Below, in pieces: positions 46,170-58,704 of a DNA stretch of 64,000 nucleotides (its first letter is position 1; every line of letters starts with the position of its first letter). This DNA comes from Paracentrotus lividus (lineage: Eukaryota > Echinodermata > Echinoidea > Camarodonta > Echinidae), in NCBI GenBank assembly GCA_940671915.1, contig CALNVZ010000174.1, positions 23,842,299 through 23,906,298 on the forward strand. Reading direction: 5' to 3'. The position numbers were made by a program, and so were the translations under genes. The notes under the pieces are model-generated. The model saw only the letters and a program-made list of their open reading frames with translations. It was not told the origin of the DNA and searched no databases.

Positions 46170-47019
46170 CTGGGTGGGGTTAAAATGAACGCTCAATACA
46201 TGTAATAGGAATGGGTGGAGACCAATGTGAAGGGGTGCGGCTCGGAGTTTCTGAAGTGGAGTGACTTTAACCTTTAATTAGTAAAAAAAAATCGTTTTAC
46301 GTCCATGATTCATACAGGCCCACCTGTATGCATTCGTATTTGTTTGGGTTTTGTATATTAACTGGCTATGCTGTTGTTGTTTTGGTGTTTTTTATATAGG
46401 ATTTGCCTATTTGAGTCTTAGTCTAGGCGCACTACTGAAAATTTCATGCATCAATGCTGAAATAGAGGTTGGAAAATGAAAAAGTAGGTTTTCATGTACA
46501 AATAATATTTTTAAATTCATTTTATTTTCTTCCAAACGAGAGATGTGTGATATGTATTATATTGAGAACAAATTCCCAATGTGAAAACGGTCTTTTGAAG
46601 GAGATATTAACAGTAAATTGATAACTTTCTATATTCGCTTGGAACATCGTATCCTACAACATGACATATTTCACTGCACTGCGGTTAGAAAAAAGCGATT
46701 CAAACTGATATATTTATTCAATTGTAATTCGAATGCGAATTGAAAATACATATACAGCCATCTCATGATATTATGAATGTTGCTCAACCATAATTATGCA
46801 ATATCAAATGTGATGACGAGAAAAACTCTTTTTCAAACTTTTTTCTTTAACCATGAAATGGGGGGCAAAGTATATTGATTCAGTGCAACAATTATAAGGT
46901 GCAATTCAGATTATCGTAAAACTATTAATTTCGCGACAAAAATATTTATCGATACACTGTAGAGCAGGAAAATACTGACTTACCGAATGAAACTTGTATA
47001 GACTCCCTCACGTGATTCG
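46170..47019. other. AT-rich stretch, nothing recognised
   Basis: No exon or repeat end was recognised. Confidence 0.4.
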
Positions 47020-47143
47020 ATGCTGATGATTATACGAGGTTCCCAAACAAGCAGTTGCTCCAGTGACAGGTTGGATAGAGAAGACTTCGGGAGTACACTT
47101 GATGTAAATCAGCAAGGGTCATCCAGAACCAAGGTCCAAAAAG
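47020..47143 (+). CDS. Candidate exon, Ser/Asp-rich, unrecognised
   Basis: The plus-strand frame opens at ATG 47020 just after an in-frame TGA, reads through SQTSSCSSDRLDREDFGST, and reaches a good donor AAAAAG|GTATAT at 47144, leaving one base. Composition is that of a flexible cytoplasmic region. The start could instead be an acceptor inside the first codons. The minus strand has a GTAAGT donor at 46984, but all its frames across this patch have stops. Confidence 0.28.
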
Positions 47144-48479
47144 GTATATGTAGGACTGCAAATGATGGTGAATGGGGGCTTCTTTGCCCACTTCATTCCT
47201 ACATCACTCTCTCATCTCATAAATATTCATTCTGGAAAATCCTTTCCCCTAGAATCTTTTAGGTCCATGATCAGAATGACTATTAGATTTTGTGGCAAGT
47301 TGGCCATAATACACATTTCCTGTTTTTTCCTGCCACATTATTTGGTAGTTGAATTTTGATGTCTATAATTAATAATAATAATCATCATCATCATCATGCT
47401 CTTTTCTGGCTACTTTTATCCTCTTACCTAATTGCATGCAACTGTCTATTGTAATAAATTTCAAGTTCAAGTTCAAATTCAACACCCTTTATTCCATACC
47501 TTACCAGAAATTTATTTAGTCTAAAAACATTTTGAAGCACAAAATAAAGTTTTAAAAAATATTTAAAATATGATTAAGCAAACTATCCATACCCTCCTCA
47601 TAGTGGGCTGCGAATTGATCACCAGTACCTCTCTGCTATCATTAGGTGCCGCATACATGAACATCAAAAATGCTAAAAGAAACTGTTAGATGAACATATA
47701 GGAATATAACGATAAGGAAATCGGATATGTTAATCATTAGTCATGACCGTCTTTAAACATGTTAAAGCATTTGAATATCCTATTTAGGTCGTTTGGATAA
47801 ATTTAGCATTTGTCTTAGAATTATCATTACCTCAGATTTATATTACAGTCATTTTTATCCTCAAACTTGATATAAAATATTTATTACTAAAACCTTTCGG
47901 ATATTATTAGCATTTTACTAAACTTCTATATTTCTAAAAAGAAGAAATAATCAATTAATACGAAAGAATACCTCCGTATCAACAATACTTACGCATTTGA
48001 CGGGTGTCCAATGTACTGGCTCTGCAAAGATGACAATGTGGTTTGGTGATTTGTTGTTGTTTTTAAGAGTGTTATAGAAAGGTAGAATATGAAAACATAA
48101 CAAGAATTGCAATATTTGCAATATGCATTTTTTTTTTAGAACGAACCAAATATCACTGGTAAGTTTGCCAGTGATAGACAAAGGTTGTTTTAAGCACTTC
48201 TTTATCTCGTTCATGTTTTTTGTTTTTTTGTGTTTTTTTTTTCGTCACTTTTCCACTATTCTGCTTCTCTTTACCACCATGACCATTTTATACTTTGTCC
48301 TTTCTCACCGTGCATGAGATGTGCGCTGACACGATGACGGGAAAGGTGATGACTAAGCGTCTGTGATGACTAGGCATAGTCGACAACGATGACCACGAGG
48401 TTGTTTGAAATAGAAATGCAATATTGGCAGAGCTTCACGAAGTTACACGAAGATTGCATCGCACAATTCGACGTCGTCC
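47144..48479. other. AT-rich stretch, nothing firm
   Basis: TTCAAGTTCAAGTTCAAATTC at 47463 resembles the terminal microsatellite of a LINE. GATGAC-type short repeats occur at 48325-48395. No exon supported. Confidence 0.35.
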
Positions 48480-48659
48480 TCATGGCGCTTGAGTAGGAAG
48501 TTGACCACCATAGTTCTGATCGTCAGTTGCCCTGCATCCTCCGTTGGTTTTCTTCATGACAGCATGAGGATCATGACTTCATCCCTAGTGACTCGAACTC
48601 TATGTAGTCGGCATATTGATATCGGTTTCCCACCTTCGTTATGAATATGTTGTCCTTAT
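48480..48659 (-). pseudogene. Coding-like stretch interrupted by a frameshift
   Basis: Minus strand 48659-48571 reads KDNIFITKVGNRYQYADY and onwards to a stop. A second frame overlapping by two bases (48572-48480) reads DPHAVMKKTNGGCRATDD and onwards. Both look coding in composition and sit in a GC-richer patch. A single indel would join them, suggesting a decayed exon or a sequencing error. A third frame just beyond also stays open for a while, so chance cannot be excluded. No family is recognised. Confidence 0.2.
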
Positions 48660-49386
48660 CTAAAATTATCTGAGACATTGTATATGCAGCTAGCGCATAC
48701 ATTTTTGCAAGCCTTGTGTATGAAAAAAAAAATGAAAATGTACATCATATAATTTCTTGATCTAACATTGTATTTTGCTTATGCAATGATCTTTGATTAT
48801 ATTAAAATCAGTGAAGTTAATTGTGTATATAATAATATGTATAGAATAATGAATTTCTGACTATCGGCAGATATGAAATCTTTTCAGTATTGTTAGCATA
48901 AAAATGAAAGAACAAAATATTTTCTTTGATCTTAATTTTGATATTCTTGAATTATTATCCTGGATTTAAGTTTATAACATTTTCCCTTTTAAGATGAATA
49001 CCAGTTTTAGAATTTTCATGTCCAATTTAATACATTTATTTCAATATTTTTCATTCAATTATATTTTTAAATCTGAAAAACTATAACTCTTTGAAACTGT
49101 TAAAACCTTTATCAGGTGTAATAGAAATATTTTGTGAGTTGAAAAAACTTTAACATATCTATTTATGTCTTCTGATTATATTTGGAATAAATTCAGTTGA
49201 TTTAATGCGGGAGAGCATGTTAATTTATTATTGTTGGTTATTAATGGAATTATATTTAATACCAATTTAGAGATAAGCTTACTTCGTATATATTTCCAAT
49301 TGAACCTCGACAGGGGATAGCCCTCTGTACTGTGAGATACTAACTCACATAATATTAATATGCAAATTAAAAATGCAAATGAAGTA
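48660..49386. other. AT-rich stretch up to the gap
   Basis: Nothing recognised. Confidence 0.45.
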
Positions 49387-49532
49387 NNNNNNNNNNNNNN
49401 NNNNNNNNNNNNNNNNNNNNNNNNNNNNNNNNNNNNNNNNNNNNNNNNNNNNNNNNNNNNNNNNNNNNNNNNNNNNNNNNNNNNNNNNNNNNNNNNNNNN
49501 NNNNNNNNNNNNNNNNNNNNNNNNNNNNNNNN
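49387..49532. other. Assembly gap, 146 N
   Basis: 146 consecutive N; the size suggests an estimated gap. Confidence 0.98.
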
Positions 49533-49655
49533 TTTCATTCTGCACACCTTATGTCAATACGCTTGGCGACTCTTTCAATTTTGATCATCTATATTTTCTC
49601 TCTTTCTTCTCCCTAACCACGCCACAAATTTTAGCTTATTTCTTATGTGGCACAG

Positions 49656-49689
49656 GTGAACAATACTTGGTCGCCGCGTTATTGACACG
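49656..49689 (+). CDS. Very short candidate exon, 34 bp
   Basis: A pyrimidine-rich region and GTGGCACAG acceptor precede 34 bp, open in one frame (EQYLVAALLT) with two leading and two trailing bases, then the donor CG|GTAAAT. Its phases would link 47020-47143 to 54414-54588. Its small size makes it weak. Confidence 0.15.
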
Positions 49690-49742
49690 GTAAATGGGTA
49701 AGTAATGATACAGCTTTAGTGACATTGTAACTAAATACTTAC

Positions 49743-49838
49743 AGTAGGAAAATCATCGGGGCCCTTCCTGGCTCTTGCAATGTACACATGTGGCTTTGGA
49801 ACACAGACAGAGAAAGAGCATTTGTCACAACGGGCTTT
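49743..49838 (-). CDS. Candidate internal exon, Cys-rich, 32 codons
   Basis: Minus strand: a consensus donor ACT|GTAAGT at 49742 ends a 96-bp open frame starting KARCDKCSFSVCVPKPHVY. The acceptor is the AG of an in-frame TAG directly before it, or 4 bases later. Three cysteines in a CxxC-x4-C spacing and basic residues follow. GC is higher than in the flanks. The alternative acceptor gives a phase matching 56334-56455. The downstream phase does not match 46113-46169, so another exon would be needed. Confidence 0.35.
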
Positions 49839-52800
49839 CTATCAGCAGTCAGTCAGACAAGCATGTGGCCCTATATATATCCCGAATGCCATTATGGCAC
49901 GTGTATTGTATATTGGTTGAGTATGATAATTCGAGGTGACTAATATACAGCGAATGACTCTAAACACATTTTCTTTTCTTAGTTCAACTTCAAGGGAGTG
50001 ATATTCTAGAGTAAATGCATCGGTAGACTGTACACTAAATCAAACATTATGCATAAGATTTTTCTTTGCAAAATTTTTCATTAAAATGATTCACGAAATT
50101 ATAAATAAGGTGTAGACCTATGTGCATTTTTTTTTTTTAGAAATCAGATTTTATATCATTTTCTTCATATTCATATAACACATTTGATAGTTTTGCCGGC
50201 ATCATTTGGTAATATCAGGGTTTAATTTTGGTATAATGCTTTTAATAATATAAAAACTATTTTCAATAACATTTATTCTTAGAGGAATTCGCTATTCGTG
50301 TATAATGTATGGATTGGTATGGTCATTAGTCCAGTTATTGTGACCAGCTTTTGAATAATGCAATTTGAAACAATATTTTAAAATAAAATTCAAAGTAGGC
50401 CCTCTAAACTAAATGCTACTAGTTTCATATAATTTCTGAGAAGAATTCGTTCGTTTAAGTTTATAAATGGTAAATTCTTAGCGCCATTCATTAACAAAAA
50501 CAAAAACAAAAACAAAAAAAAACAATAAGTTTCTTCCAATATTTATCACACAGCAGTTGCGTGTGTTTCTACCAATTTGCATGGTTTCTACCGTTGGAGA
50601 CAAATGAATAAATTAATTGTCTAAATAAGTTTCTTGATTGCTACAAAGTAAAGGTCTTTAAAATTTGCCATAGTCATTCTATACAGACTTCAATAAGTCA
50701 TTAGATCTATGCAAATGATGGATTCTACCTCAAACACTCTTGATTGAAAAGCTTTTACGTATTGAATATGTTCAAACAGCTGTTTAATAGCCAGACGTGT
50801 CTAATATATCTATTATAAGTACATTGTTTACTATATAGGAAGGGATTCAATTACTCTATCCCATAATATATTATGGATTATATGAGGTGCAGGTATTCCT
50901 TCATCATTGGTGATCATCATTCGTTTCGCAATGTTCCAAAATTATTCTCTTTCCATCTGCATTTTTTTTTAGGGGGGAGGGGGTCTTGCTTTGTTTTTAA
51001 TCATTATTATTTGATTTTTGTTGTTGTTTTTATTTCTTTGTTTTGTATTGATATGAGTTAATATTTATTACAATATTATGATTAAAACATCGACATGCAT
51101 CTAGAAAATCAATTACTGTACATAAGACTAATGTTGAGTCACCCTTTACTGAAAAATCTGCAGTGTTGTCTGAAAATATTTAACGTAATATGAAAATTAT
51201 TATATTTTTCCTTTTTTTAACCCATTTTTGTTATTTATCTTTATTTTTTATTTTTTTTATTTATTTTTTTTTTAAAGGTTTTCATATTTGAATTTAAGAC
51301 TAAACTATAATCGCGGATTGTATACTAGCCTCTACTAAATGTTAATATATACGTCCATTGAAAGTAGTATAGAATACGTCATAAATGACACTTGACAGTA
51401 AAGAAATATATAGGAATCTGTTAATATTTCCCTACCCATAAATTTCATTTCATAATTTTGGCCAATTATTTTGAATACCAAGATAGGATAGTTAATTATT
51501 TATTCCAAGAAAGAAAGGCAAACGAATAGATTTTGTATCATCAGTTTCCTGGTTAAAAGAATCTTTACGGCAGAGCCTACAATACATTACAAAACATAAT
51601 CTGGCAAAAACAAAGGAACTTTAAAATAGTAGGCTTCGTCCTTCCGCCCGCAGAAAAGTAAAAGGGGTGTTTTTCCATGTTGTGCTATAATAAATTTAAA
51701 CATTACCAGCTAATATTGAGCATATGTATGTGTACAAGCTTTCTACTGGTTGCATGTTGTATAGATATCGGCATATCATATTTTAAAATTACTAGAATAT
51801 AAACATCCCTTGACAAGACATTGACTTATTCAAAAATGAATATATATATTCTTTTAAACGTATACATAATAATATCAAGAAGATAGATTAAGTCTCTAAC
51901 AAAGTTTTTACCACAAAAGAGAAGATAATATTATTTCATGTATATCGACAGATGATATTAAGTTAACGTTTAATTTGCACAATGCATTTGTAGTTTGTAT
52001 TACACAAGTATTTGAATTTAGATTTAAAACAAAAGAAAAATAATTATTCATACAATCTGTAAATGAGACCATCAAAAAAGCAAAATCTTGGAAATGTTTT
52101 CCCTTTTTTTCGGCATTCTTTTTAATTGTGTATAATTTGATACTAGTTCAAAGTTATCATTAGGGCATGAACCTGTCATTTTGATACGCACTAATTACTT
52201 GAATGATATGAGTGTAATATGAGCAAATATAAACTGAAATCAAATCAAATTTCCCCTTTTTAATGACTTACACTTCTGAAGATAACAGACTTAATTCTCA
52301 AACGTAAGCTATTGAAAATATATTGATATTGATTATAAGCAAATTGGAGTCATCTACATCTTATGAAACTCCATATCATATAGCACTCAGCTGTTATAGA
52401 CCTTCGATTAAATCTTAAAAAGTTAAATTTTGTATTTAGGGATACATAGCTTTAAACATTGAACAAAAATGACATCTTTAAATGTAACATTATAATTTAT
52501 CCTAGATGAAACTGCCATTATTTATTTATTTTTTTTTTTTTTAACAGATTGAACGGAAAACAATGATGTTTTCTTTCATTATCATGTTTATAGAAATATA
52601 TTTCTAAAAATACTCATTGTTTTCGTTACGCGCAAATTTCTATCAACATCTACATAATATCAAAATATCCAATACATTAAGTATTTTTTGTCTTATTAGA
52701 TTTTAATTTCACTATGAAGAAGATAACAATAGCATAACCTTTAATCCCTGATGTGTTATAATATGTGATAGTAGAAACATGAGGAGATCGGCTAACACAT

Positions 52801-54413
52801 AGCAAACTCAGATTTCGGCTTCCAACACACCCGGGTTTATGATAGATATTTGATATGTCTTGAGTATATATATCCTAAAACAAAAGGTGTTGCCATTCGA
52901 CCACTACTAAGGATAAACAACCCGCCTTTATATTCAGTTGGATAGCTTTATTTGCTCAACGCGATTGTGTTTAGGTTAAAACTATATTTCATACTTGCAG
53001 AGCTTGAAACCATTTCGACTACATGTATTGGGACTGATATCACGATCTAGAAATTAGAAATGTTAGGATCTATACATTAATTCTCAATGCCCACATGTAT
53101 ACCCACTATATTGGATGTATAACCTAGATAGATGCATGTTCCGTAACAGAGGCTTGGTGGTTTAATATCCTTGTCTACTTGAAATCGTAAAGTATTTGAC
53201 TTAAATGCTGGTATCATTTCAAGGTCTTTCGATTCTTTCCTGAAATATGAAACCACTTATTATGTTGAGTAGGTAGGGGCTACATGTACAAGACACTGTA
53301 AATTGACTGGGCGTTGTAAACCAGCTTGTAAGAATGATGTATATCATAATCATTAAGACACATATGAAATAATGCGATATGATAACTGGATATGTAATGA
53401 ATCTGGTTAAATGTTGTATGTGTATTTTAGGTTGTGTCATTAGTGTGTTTCTGTAAGCCGAAAGACGCACATAAACATTAGGAACAAAAGTTAGAATTCG
53501 TAAATTGTATAGTAGGCAATTCGTTTGTTGAAATTGTTAAATTAATAATGATGTTTTTACTTATTATGCTAGCCTTGTTATGCCTTCCATAATAAATATA
53601 AACATTGCTTGGTGAAGTTTATGATCCGACCCTATACCTCAATCGATTGTCATTTTAAACATTTATTATCTTAATGATCATGATAATATTACACGCTTTT
53701 ACAGTTTTTTCTTTAGTTTAGAAAATCAATATAGAAAGAAAAGAATTGATCAGTATAAATTGACCTTCCAGACTACTTCAAAGGTGTAAGTCAATAACTG
53801 CTACGTGTAATAAGTGTTTATCAAAATTGTTAGTTTACCAAAAATCATAATCATTTTTATTTTAATTGGAGGCTGTAGGATGTTAAATTATTATATCCGT
53901 ATCTCTACCTCTTCTTAGTCATGTTTAGTGTATTTTGTGTGTTGCAAATGTCTGGCATAATATTATTTATGCATCGGTATGGATGAGAAAATTGCATGAA
54001 CATGATGAATCAATAAAAATAGTCAAATTCAAGACATTAGGAAATAAGTATGGACATTTGTGGTATAGGCCTATAATAATATTATAGTTTGAAGTCCCCC
54101 CCCCTCCAAAAAAAAAAAAAAAAAAAAAGTTGAAAAAGTTCATGAGAAGAAAAAGCAGAGAAGGAGTATGCATTCAGTCGAACAGAAGGGAGGAAATCTA
54201 CTCATTCTAGCGAATTTTTTTTTTCTGTAACCCTCAGGAGGTCAATCTTCCAGTAAATTTTTGCAAATTTCCTCGTGATGGAGCATGATGAGGGCCAGGA
54301 ATACCTCTGATCATTAGTTTCAATAAATTCATCAATTTGGGGGGAGTGGTGAGAAGATGGTGGTTATTTTGGTGAAGGTTTGTGTGTGGAATACGTGATC
54401 GCCTGTTGTTCAG
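49839..54413. other. Long AT-rich stretch, intron-like
   Basis: A T run followed by a G run lies at 50961-50984 and a C-to-A run at 54098-54128. A and T runs are frequent (for example 50130, 51230-51275, 52530-52542). No framed exon or element was recognised over about 4.5 kb. Confidence 0.45.
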
Positions 54414-54588
54414 GCAGGGATCATCCTTCTGTCAGACTGCGTTCGAAGAAATCCCAATCTCTACGATGCGTCCACGGACTTCAACCAAAAGAGATAGTAA
54501 AATGGACAAATCGTCCAAGCTTGGGGAGCCTGAATTTCACGTAACCAACTACCACTGCTTTCGTGTTAGAGAACCATGCATGTTATAA
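54414..54588 (+). CDS. Candidate terminal exon, 57 codons, unrecognised
   Basis: After an acceptor-like TGTTGTTCAG at 54404-54413 the plus-strand frame continues QGSSFCQTAFEEIPIS and onwards through a Ser/Thr/Arg/Lys-rich segment to TAA. It uses one leading base, matching the two trailing bases of 49656-49689. The frame is open further upstream to 54376. A GTAACC donor-like site at about 54541 is an alternative end. The composition resembles a cytoplasmic tail. No domain is recognised. Confidence 0.27.
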
Positions 54589-56333
54589 GATACTTTGTAT
54601 CTATCAGGCAAGCTGAGGTGCGATGGGCATACCGAGAGAGTTGACACGGGACGGGAGCGGCCGTACTCCACTGGGAGTCCGTTCGATGCGACCCAGTACC
54701 CCTATTCGCATCTCCCTCACTACACTGACTGGTGAAGATGTGGGCACTTTTTATTACCCCATACTCTGTGACTGAATTTTGAAACCTGTCTCGACTATGC
54801 TTTGAGTCCTGGGGTACGTGCGCTTAACAATAGCACATTGTGATATATATTTTTATGTCGTCAGTTATGCGTTCAAAACCCTTCTAATCACAACAGAATT
54901 AATGGAGCGAAGAGGGGGCAAAAAGGAATTAAAAAAGAGGTCGCAGGAATTCCTTCAATATTGGTGTTTTCCAGACGCGGTTGAAATTTCGTATCGGGCT
55001 TTTTGAGCGTGTGTGTGATGTGTGTTGGAATTGAGAATGGATTTGTAATATTTACCAAATGAGTTATATATTCACGCACGTTAAAACACCAACAAGTGGT
55101 TGGAGAATCAATCAAAGACACACAATCCACAGAATCAATTACGGTCAGAGGTATGACAAATCTTAGAAATATTTTTGGTGATGCTATAGCTTCTTGCTCT
55201 GGGTGGTTAAACACTTGAAAGTATATCCATAAAGGCGCATGCCTCATCAAATTGATATCGAGAGTAAATCAACAACCCACTGTATATTATGACCAACATA
55301 TTTCCCTTCCTAGTTGACCATCCGATTGTTTAACCGTTTATATCTATGGCGATATATCATCAACAGTATGAAGTATATTCATGGTAAGCTTAATTATTTA
55401 TGCCCCACATCAAAGAACAAATTAGTCATGTTTGCAGTGAACTCATGTTTAAATATTTGAAACATAATAGTGCCTGGAATTATAAGGTATAAACATCACA
55501 ACACAGGAATAAACCGTTAATAATAGCAGTTCATAAAAAAAACTATATGGCGCATTTGGTAAACAACTGAACTTTCCCTAAGGTTTTGATAATTGATGAA
55601 TTTAAGAAATGATGGGAAAGAAATAATGCGTTTCACGCAGGATGAGAGATGGATGATATTGATGCTAAAGACAATCATGACAATGACAAAGATAACATGT
55701 AATCAAAATGTCAGCGAGATATTGACGTATCCTTAATCCTACCCAATACCAAACTTCCTTTTCCATTTCCTAACTTCAAAATAAATCAGTCATAATATTT
55801 GCCCCTGAATAATGATTTTCTGTTTATTATGGCTTTCATATTTTTTTAATTATCAAAAGTTAATCTCTTAAATGAAATCCATGTAAAAACACCGATGACA
55901 TTAAAAAAATACGAGGATGCGTTCGGATGCCAAGTGAGGGCAATGGCCGTGACCCCCAGAAAAAAATTCAAAGACAAAATAAGATGTGAAAAAGGAAAGG
56001 GAAGAGAAACAGAAACTCGTGATCACTTTCTAAAGCTGAGTAGATATTTCTTGTGAGTGGAACAGAGGTTTAAATAAGAAGGAGAGAGTGAGAGGATAGA
56101 GGGAGAAATGAGGAGAAGAAAACTGTTTGGAGGAGTAAACATCCAGACCCTTGAAATGCAAGAGCTTTTGTTGACACTTTTGGCCAAGTATTTCGGGAGG
56201 GATTCTTGACAATAGCGGTACTGGCGGCGTCTAGGGCTCAAGGTTACTTAGGGGTTGCACCCCAAGAAAACGGCGGACAAAAGAACGAAATATTTGGGCT
56301 GCCGATTTATCAGCAAATACTGCTATCGAATAC
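54589..56333. other. Mixed stretch, no firm exon
   Basis: 54600-54800 is GC-richer and could be 3' UTR of the exon before it. A 35-codon basic frame at 54902-55006 and a minus-strand pyrimidine tract at about 56051-56120 ending in an acceptor-like ACAAG were noted, but no exon can be closed around them. Confidence 0.3.
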
Positions 56334-56455
56334 CTTCAAATTGGGAACAATCTTCAATGGGGAGCCAACTGCCTATGCTTCCTAAACCCTCTCGATTGTT
56401 GCTCCGTTTTCCATACCCGACAACCTCACATCTGCCATTTTTATACGCGACAAAC
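56334..56455 (-). CDS. Candidate internal exon, 40 codons, unrecognised
   Basis: Minus strand: a good acceptor (CTTTTTGTCAG), 122 bp, and a donor TTTGAAG|GTATTC. The open frame uses one leading base, begins FVAYKNGRCEVVGYGKRS and ends near IEDCSQFE with one leftover base. It is Gly-rich with two cysteines. GC is above the flanks. In phase with 46113-46169 or with the alternative start of 49743-49838. The plus strand is also open here, so the strand is not certain. Confidence 0.35.
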
Positions 56456-57960
56456 CTGACAAAAAGACACACGAGAAGTCTGTCAAGGAGATTGTCCGTG
56501 AAAAAAGGTAGTATCAAAAGTTGAAATGACAGTTGTTTATCTTCGACCATTTTAGACTTTATATAAAACATCCAAAATGACATAGAGATTTTAAGATTGT
56601 CTTAAGTTTGCCTGGAATAAATTTCGTTTTTTAATAAATGTTGTTTTGGTGATAGCATTTGAATACGGTGCAATATAAATGCAACCATAGCACTTACATG
56701 ACTTACGTAATTGTTTGGATCGCACTTCCGAAGGTTATTAAAGATTCAAAATCTCTGAACATTCGAAGATTTTAAAAAGTAACTTAAAGGAATATATTCT
56801 TGTTTATTATCAAACAGCCTTAACTCTTGTCTATCTCATTTTTTTTTTTTTTTACAAATAAGCTAAGCATTGTGTTGTGTTTTTGTTGGGTTTTGCATTT
56901 GGACTGGTACAGAGTATAACCTTTGTGATACACTCAGGTCAGGCGTTTATAAGAATAATTCCTCTCTGGTTGTTACATCCAAAGCTATTTTTTCTATTTT
57001 GTAATATGTCCCGTTTTTATTTGTATAATGGAAAAAAAAAATCGTATGTTTGTTCTTAATATTCTATCATGATATGAATTGTCACTAGATTTTTGCTTTG
57101 GAAAATAAAATAAATTAAATTGAAATGAATGAAAAATCGATTATGATTTTTCATGAATTTCAGTTAACCTAATAATCTCTGTATATTTTTAGCCTTATAT
57201 TGTTATTGTTAATCACGATTTCAGCATGTATTTTAGGATAAATTATGAACTTGCGTCGAGCAATTTGATGGTGAAAAGAATGTCATTTGGTTTTGTCAGC
57301 AACATTGTCATCATCATTCTGAATCACCTTAAAATGACAGACCTGTCAATAAATTTATCAGGTTTATCTTAAAAGTCCGATGGTAACGTTATGAAGATTA
57401 TTAAAAAGACCAAGCAATAAAAAATAAGTACGATTGCGGTATCATTTTTGTTTTGCAATAATAAAACTGTAAATATTATTTAAAGCAATTTGTTAGACTA
57501 ATTTTTTTACTAGGAAATAAATGGGGGATTTTTTCTTTCAAACTTCAAGTATCGTGGCTGTATAAATATATATATATTCTTTTCTTTTAAGAATATGGAA
57601 TAAGGCCTGTAGTACTGTACCCATCTAGTTTGCATTCAATTCATTCATGCTTAATGTAGCTGAATTGTATATTGCTCATATTATGGAAAGGTCCCTCAGT
57701 GAGCTTTGCCCTGGTGCATTTTATACAGACTTATAATTCCACAGCTCTCAGGAAATTCACGTTCGCCATGAAAGAAAGAAATGCTTAGTGCTAAGAGCCC
57801 GTCAGGAAAAAAGGAGCATGAAGGGCACTAGAAGGTAGTGCTGATAGCGAAATGGAGAGAAGGAGAGAGCTGTGTATAATGCTACAGGTATGCCGGCCAT
57901 TTTACTTCTCTTTTTTCTTCTTCTTCTTCTGTTCACCTGGGCTGTAGGTTAGAGAACAAA
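56456..57960. other. Non-coding stretch, possible LINE 3' tail
   Basis: 56870-57130 ends in GGAAAATAAAATAAATTAAATTGAAATG, similar in style to 3' tails of LINEs, but no reverse transcriptase is seen. 57760-57950 is GC-richer and (TTC)-rich just before a candidate first exon. Confidence 0.3.
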
Positions 57961-57968
57961 ATGGCGGC
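57957..57968 (+). promoter_or_regulatory. YY1-like element overlapping a start codon
   Basis: The AAAATGGCGGC motif at the first ATG matches the known YY1 site often found at the start of housekeeping genes. Overlap with the initiator codon is typical. Confidence 0.4.
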
Positions 57969-57995
57969 GCCGGATTCCGCCCCTACACAATTGAG
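57961..57995 (+). CDS. Candidate first exon of a two-exon microprotein gene
   Basis: ATG at 57961 in the context AAAATGG, frame MAAPDSAPTQL, then a donor AG|GTATTA at 57996 leaving two bases. The exon is CpG-rich and overlaps a YY1-like site. It joins in phase to 58548, whose single leading base completes a serine codon. The predicted protein is about 52 residues. Confidence 0.42.
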
Positions 57996-58547
57996 GTATT
58001 AACCTTACACAGGTATAGCTGCAGCATGTTTACTACAATTCCAAGCCAGACTTCACCATCGTTCATTTTTAATCTCGATCAATGATGGTCCGTTGAACAT
58101 TCATCCATTTTTAATATACCGTACTTCTTCTAATGTACATGTTGAAATGTAATTATTCATGTTAGTCTATGTTCGTCTATTAGGAATGGGGGCATAATTT
58201 AGAGGTTTGTGTTGTTGCCTGTCCCCATACACATGGACCACATGTTGGGTATAATACGTGACCATTTCCATAGTATGTAGTATTGTGCTCACGTCTTCTC
58301 GTCATCTTTGCCGTAGCCTACAAACTCACTCAGCTCTCTCCAATGTTATAATAGGTGCACAACCCAAATATTGACCAGTCTCTCTACTTCACAGTCGTAG
58401 TTTATTTTCCCCTCACACTTTTCTGCTTGAAGTTCGATTGTGCCGTTGTATAAATGAGCACTACAAAGGACTCCGTGGCCAACATACCAAAAGCAAAATG
58501 AAATGCAGCTTTAATTTCAAATCTAAAGTTTCTTATTCTCACTGCAG

Positions 58548-58671
58548 CCTTCCCGATTTGCTAGCAAATATTGTTAGCGCATGTTCTGCGGAAATTCAAA
58601 AAATCACACTCGAATTGAGGAGGTCCCTTATGATTTTGATTGCAATAATATTTATTGATACCGAATATTGA
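58548..58671 (+). CDS. Candidate terminal exon of a two-exon microprotein gene
   Basis: A good acceptor (TTATTCTCACTGCAG) at 58547 precedes a frame with one leading base: LPDLLANIVSACSAEIQ and onwards for 40 codons to TGA. AATAAA lies at 58705-58710, 34 bases after the stop. The middle is an amphipathic helix-like segment and the last 15 residues are hydrophobic (MILIAIIFI). Together with 57961-57995 it would make a small protein with a hydrophobic C-terminus, perhaps membrane-anchored. No homologue is recognised. The frame also stays open upstream of the acceptor, so it could be unspliced. Confidence 0.42.
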
Positions 58672-58704
58672 TATAGTTTTAGCGCACGAGTGTTTAAAAC
58701 ATCA

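Noticed and set aside
54888..55250. 120-codon minus-strand open frame
   Set aside because: No splice framing, composition not distinctive, and the frame runs through AT-rich sequence; judged a chance frame.
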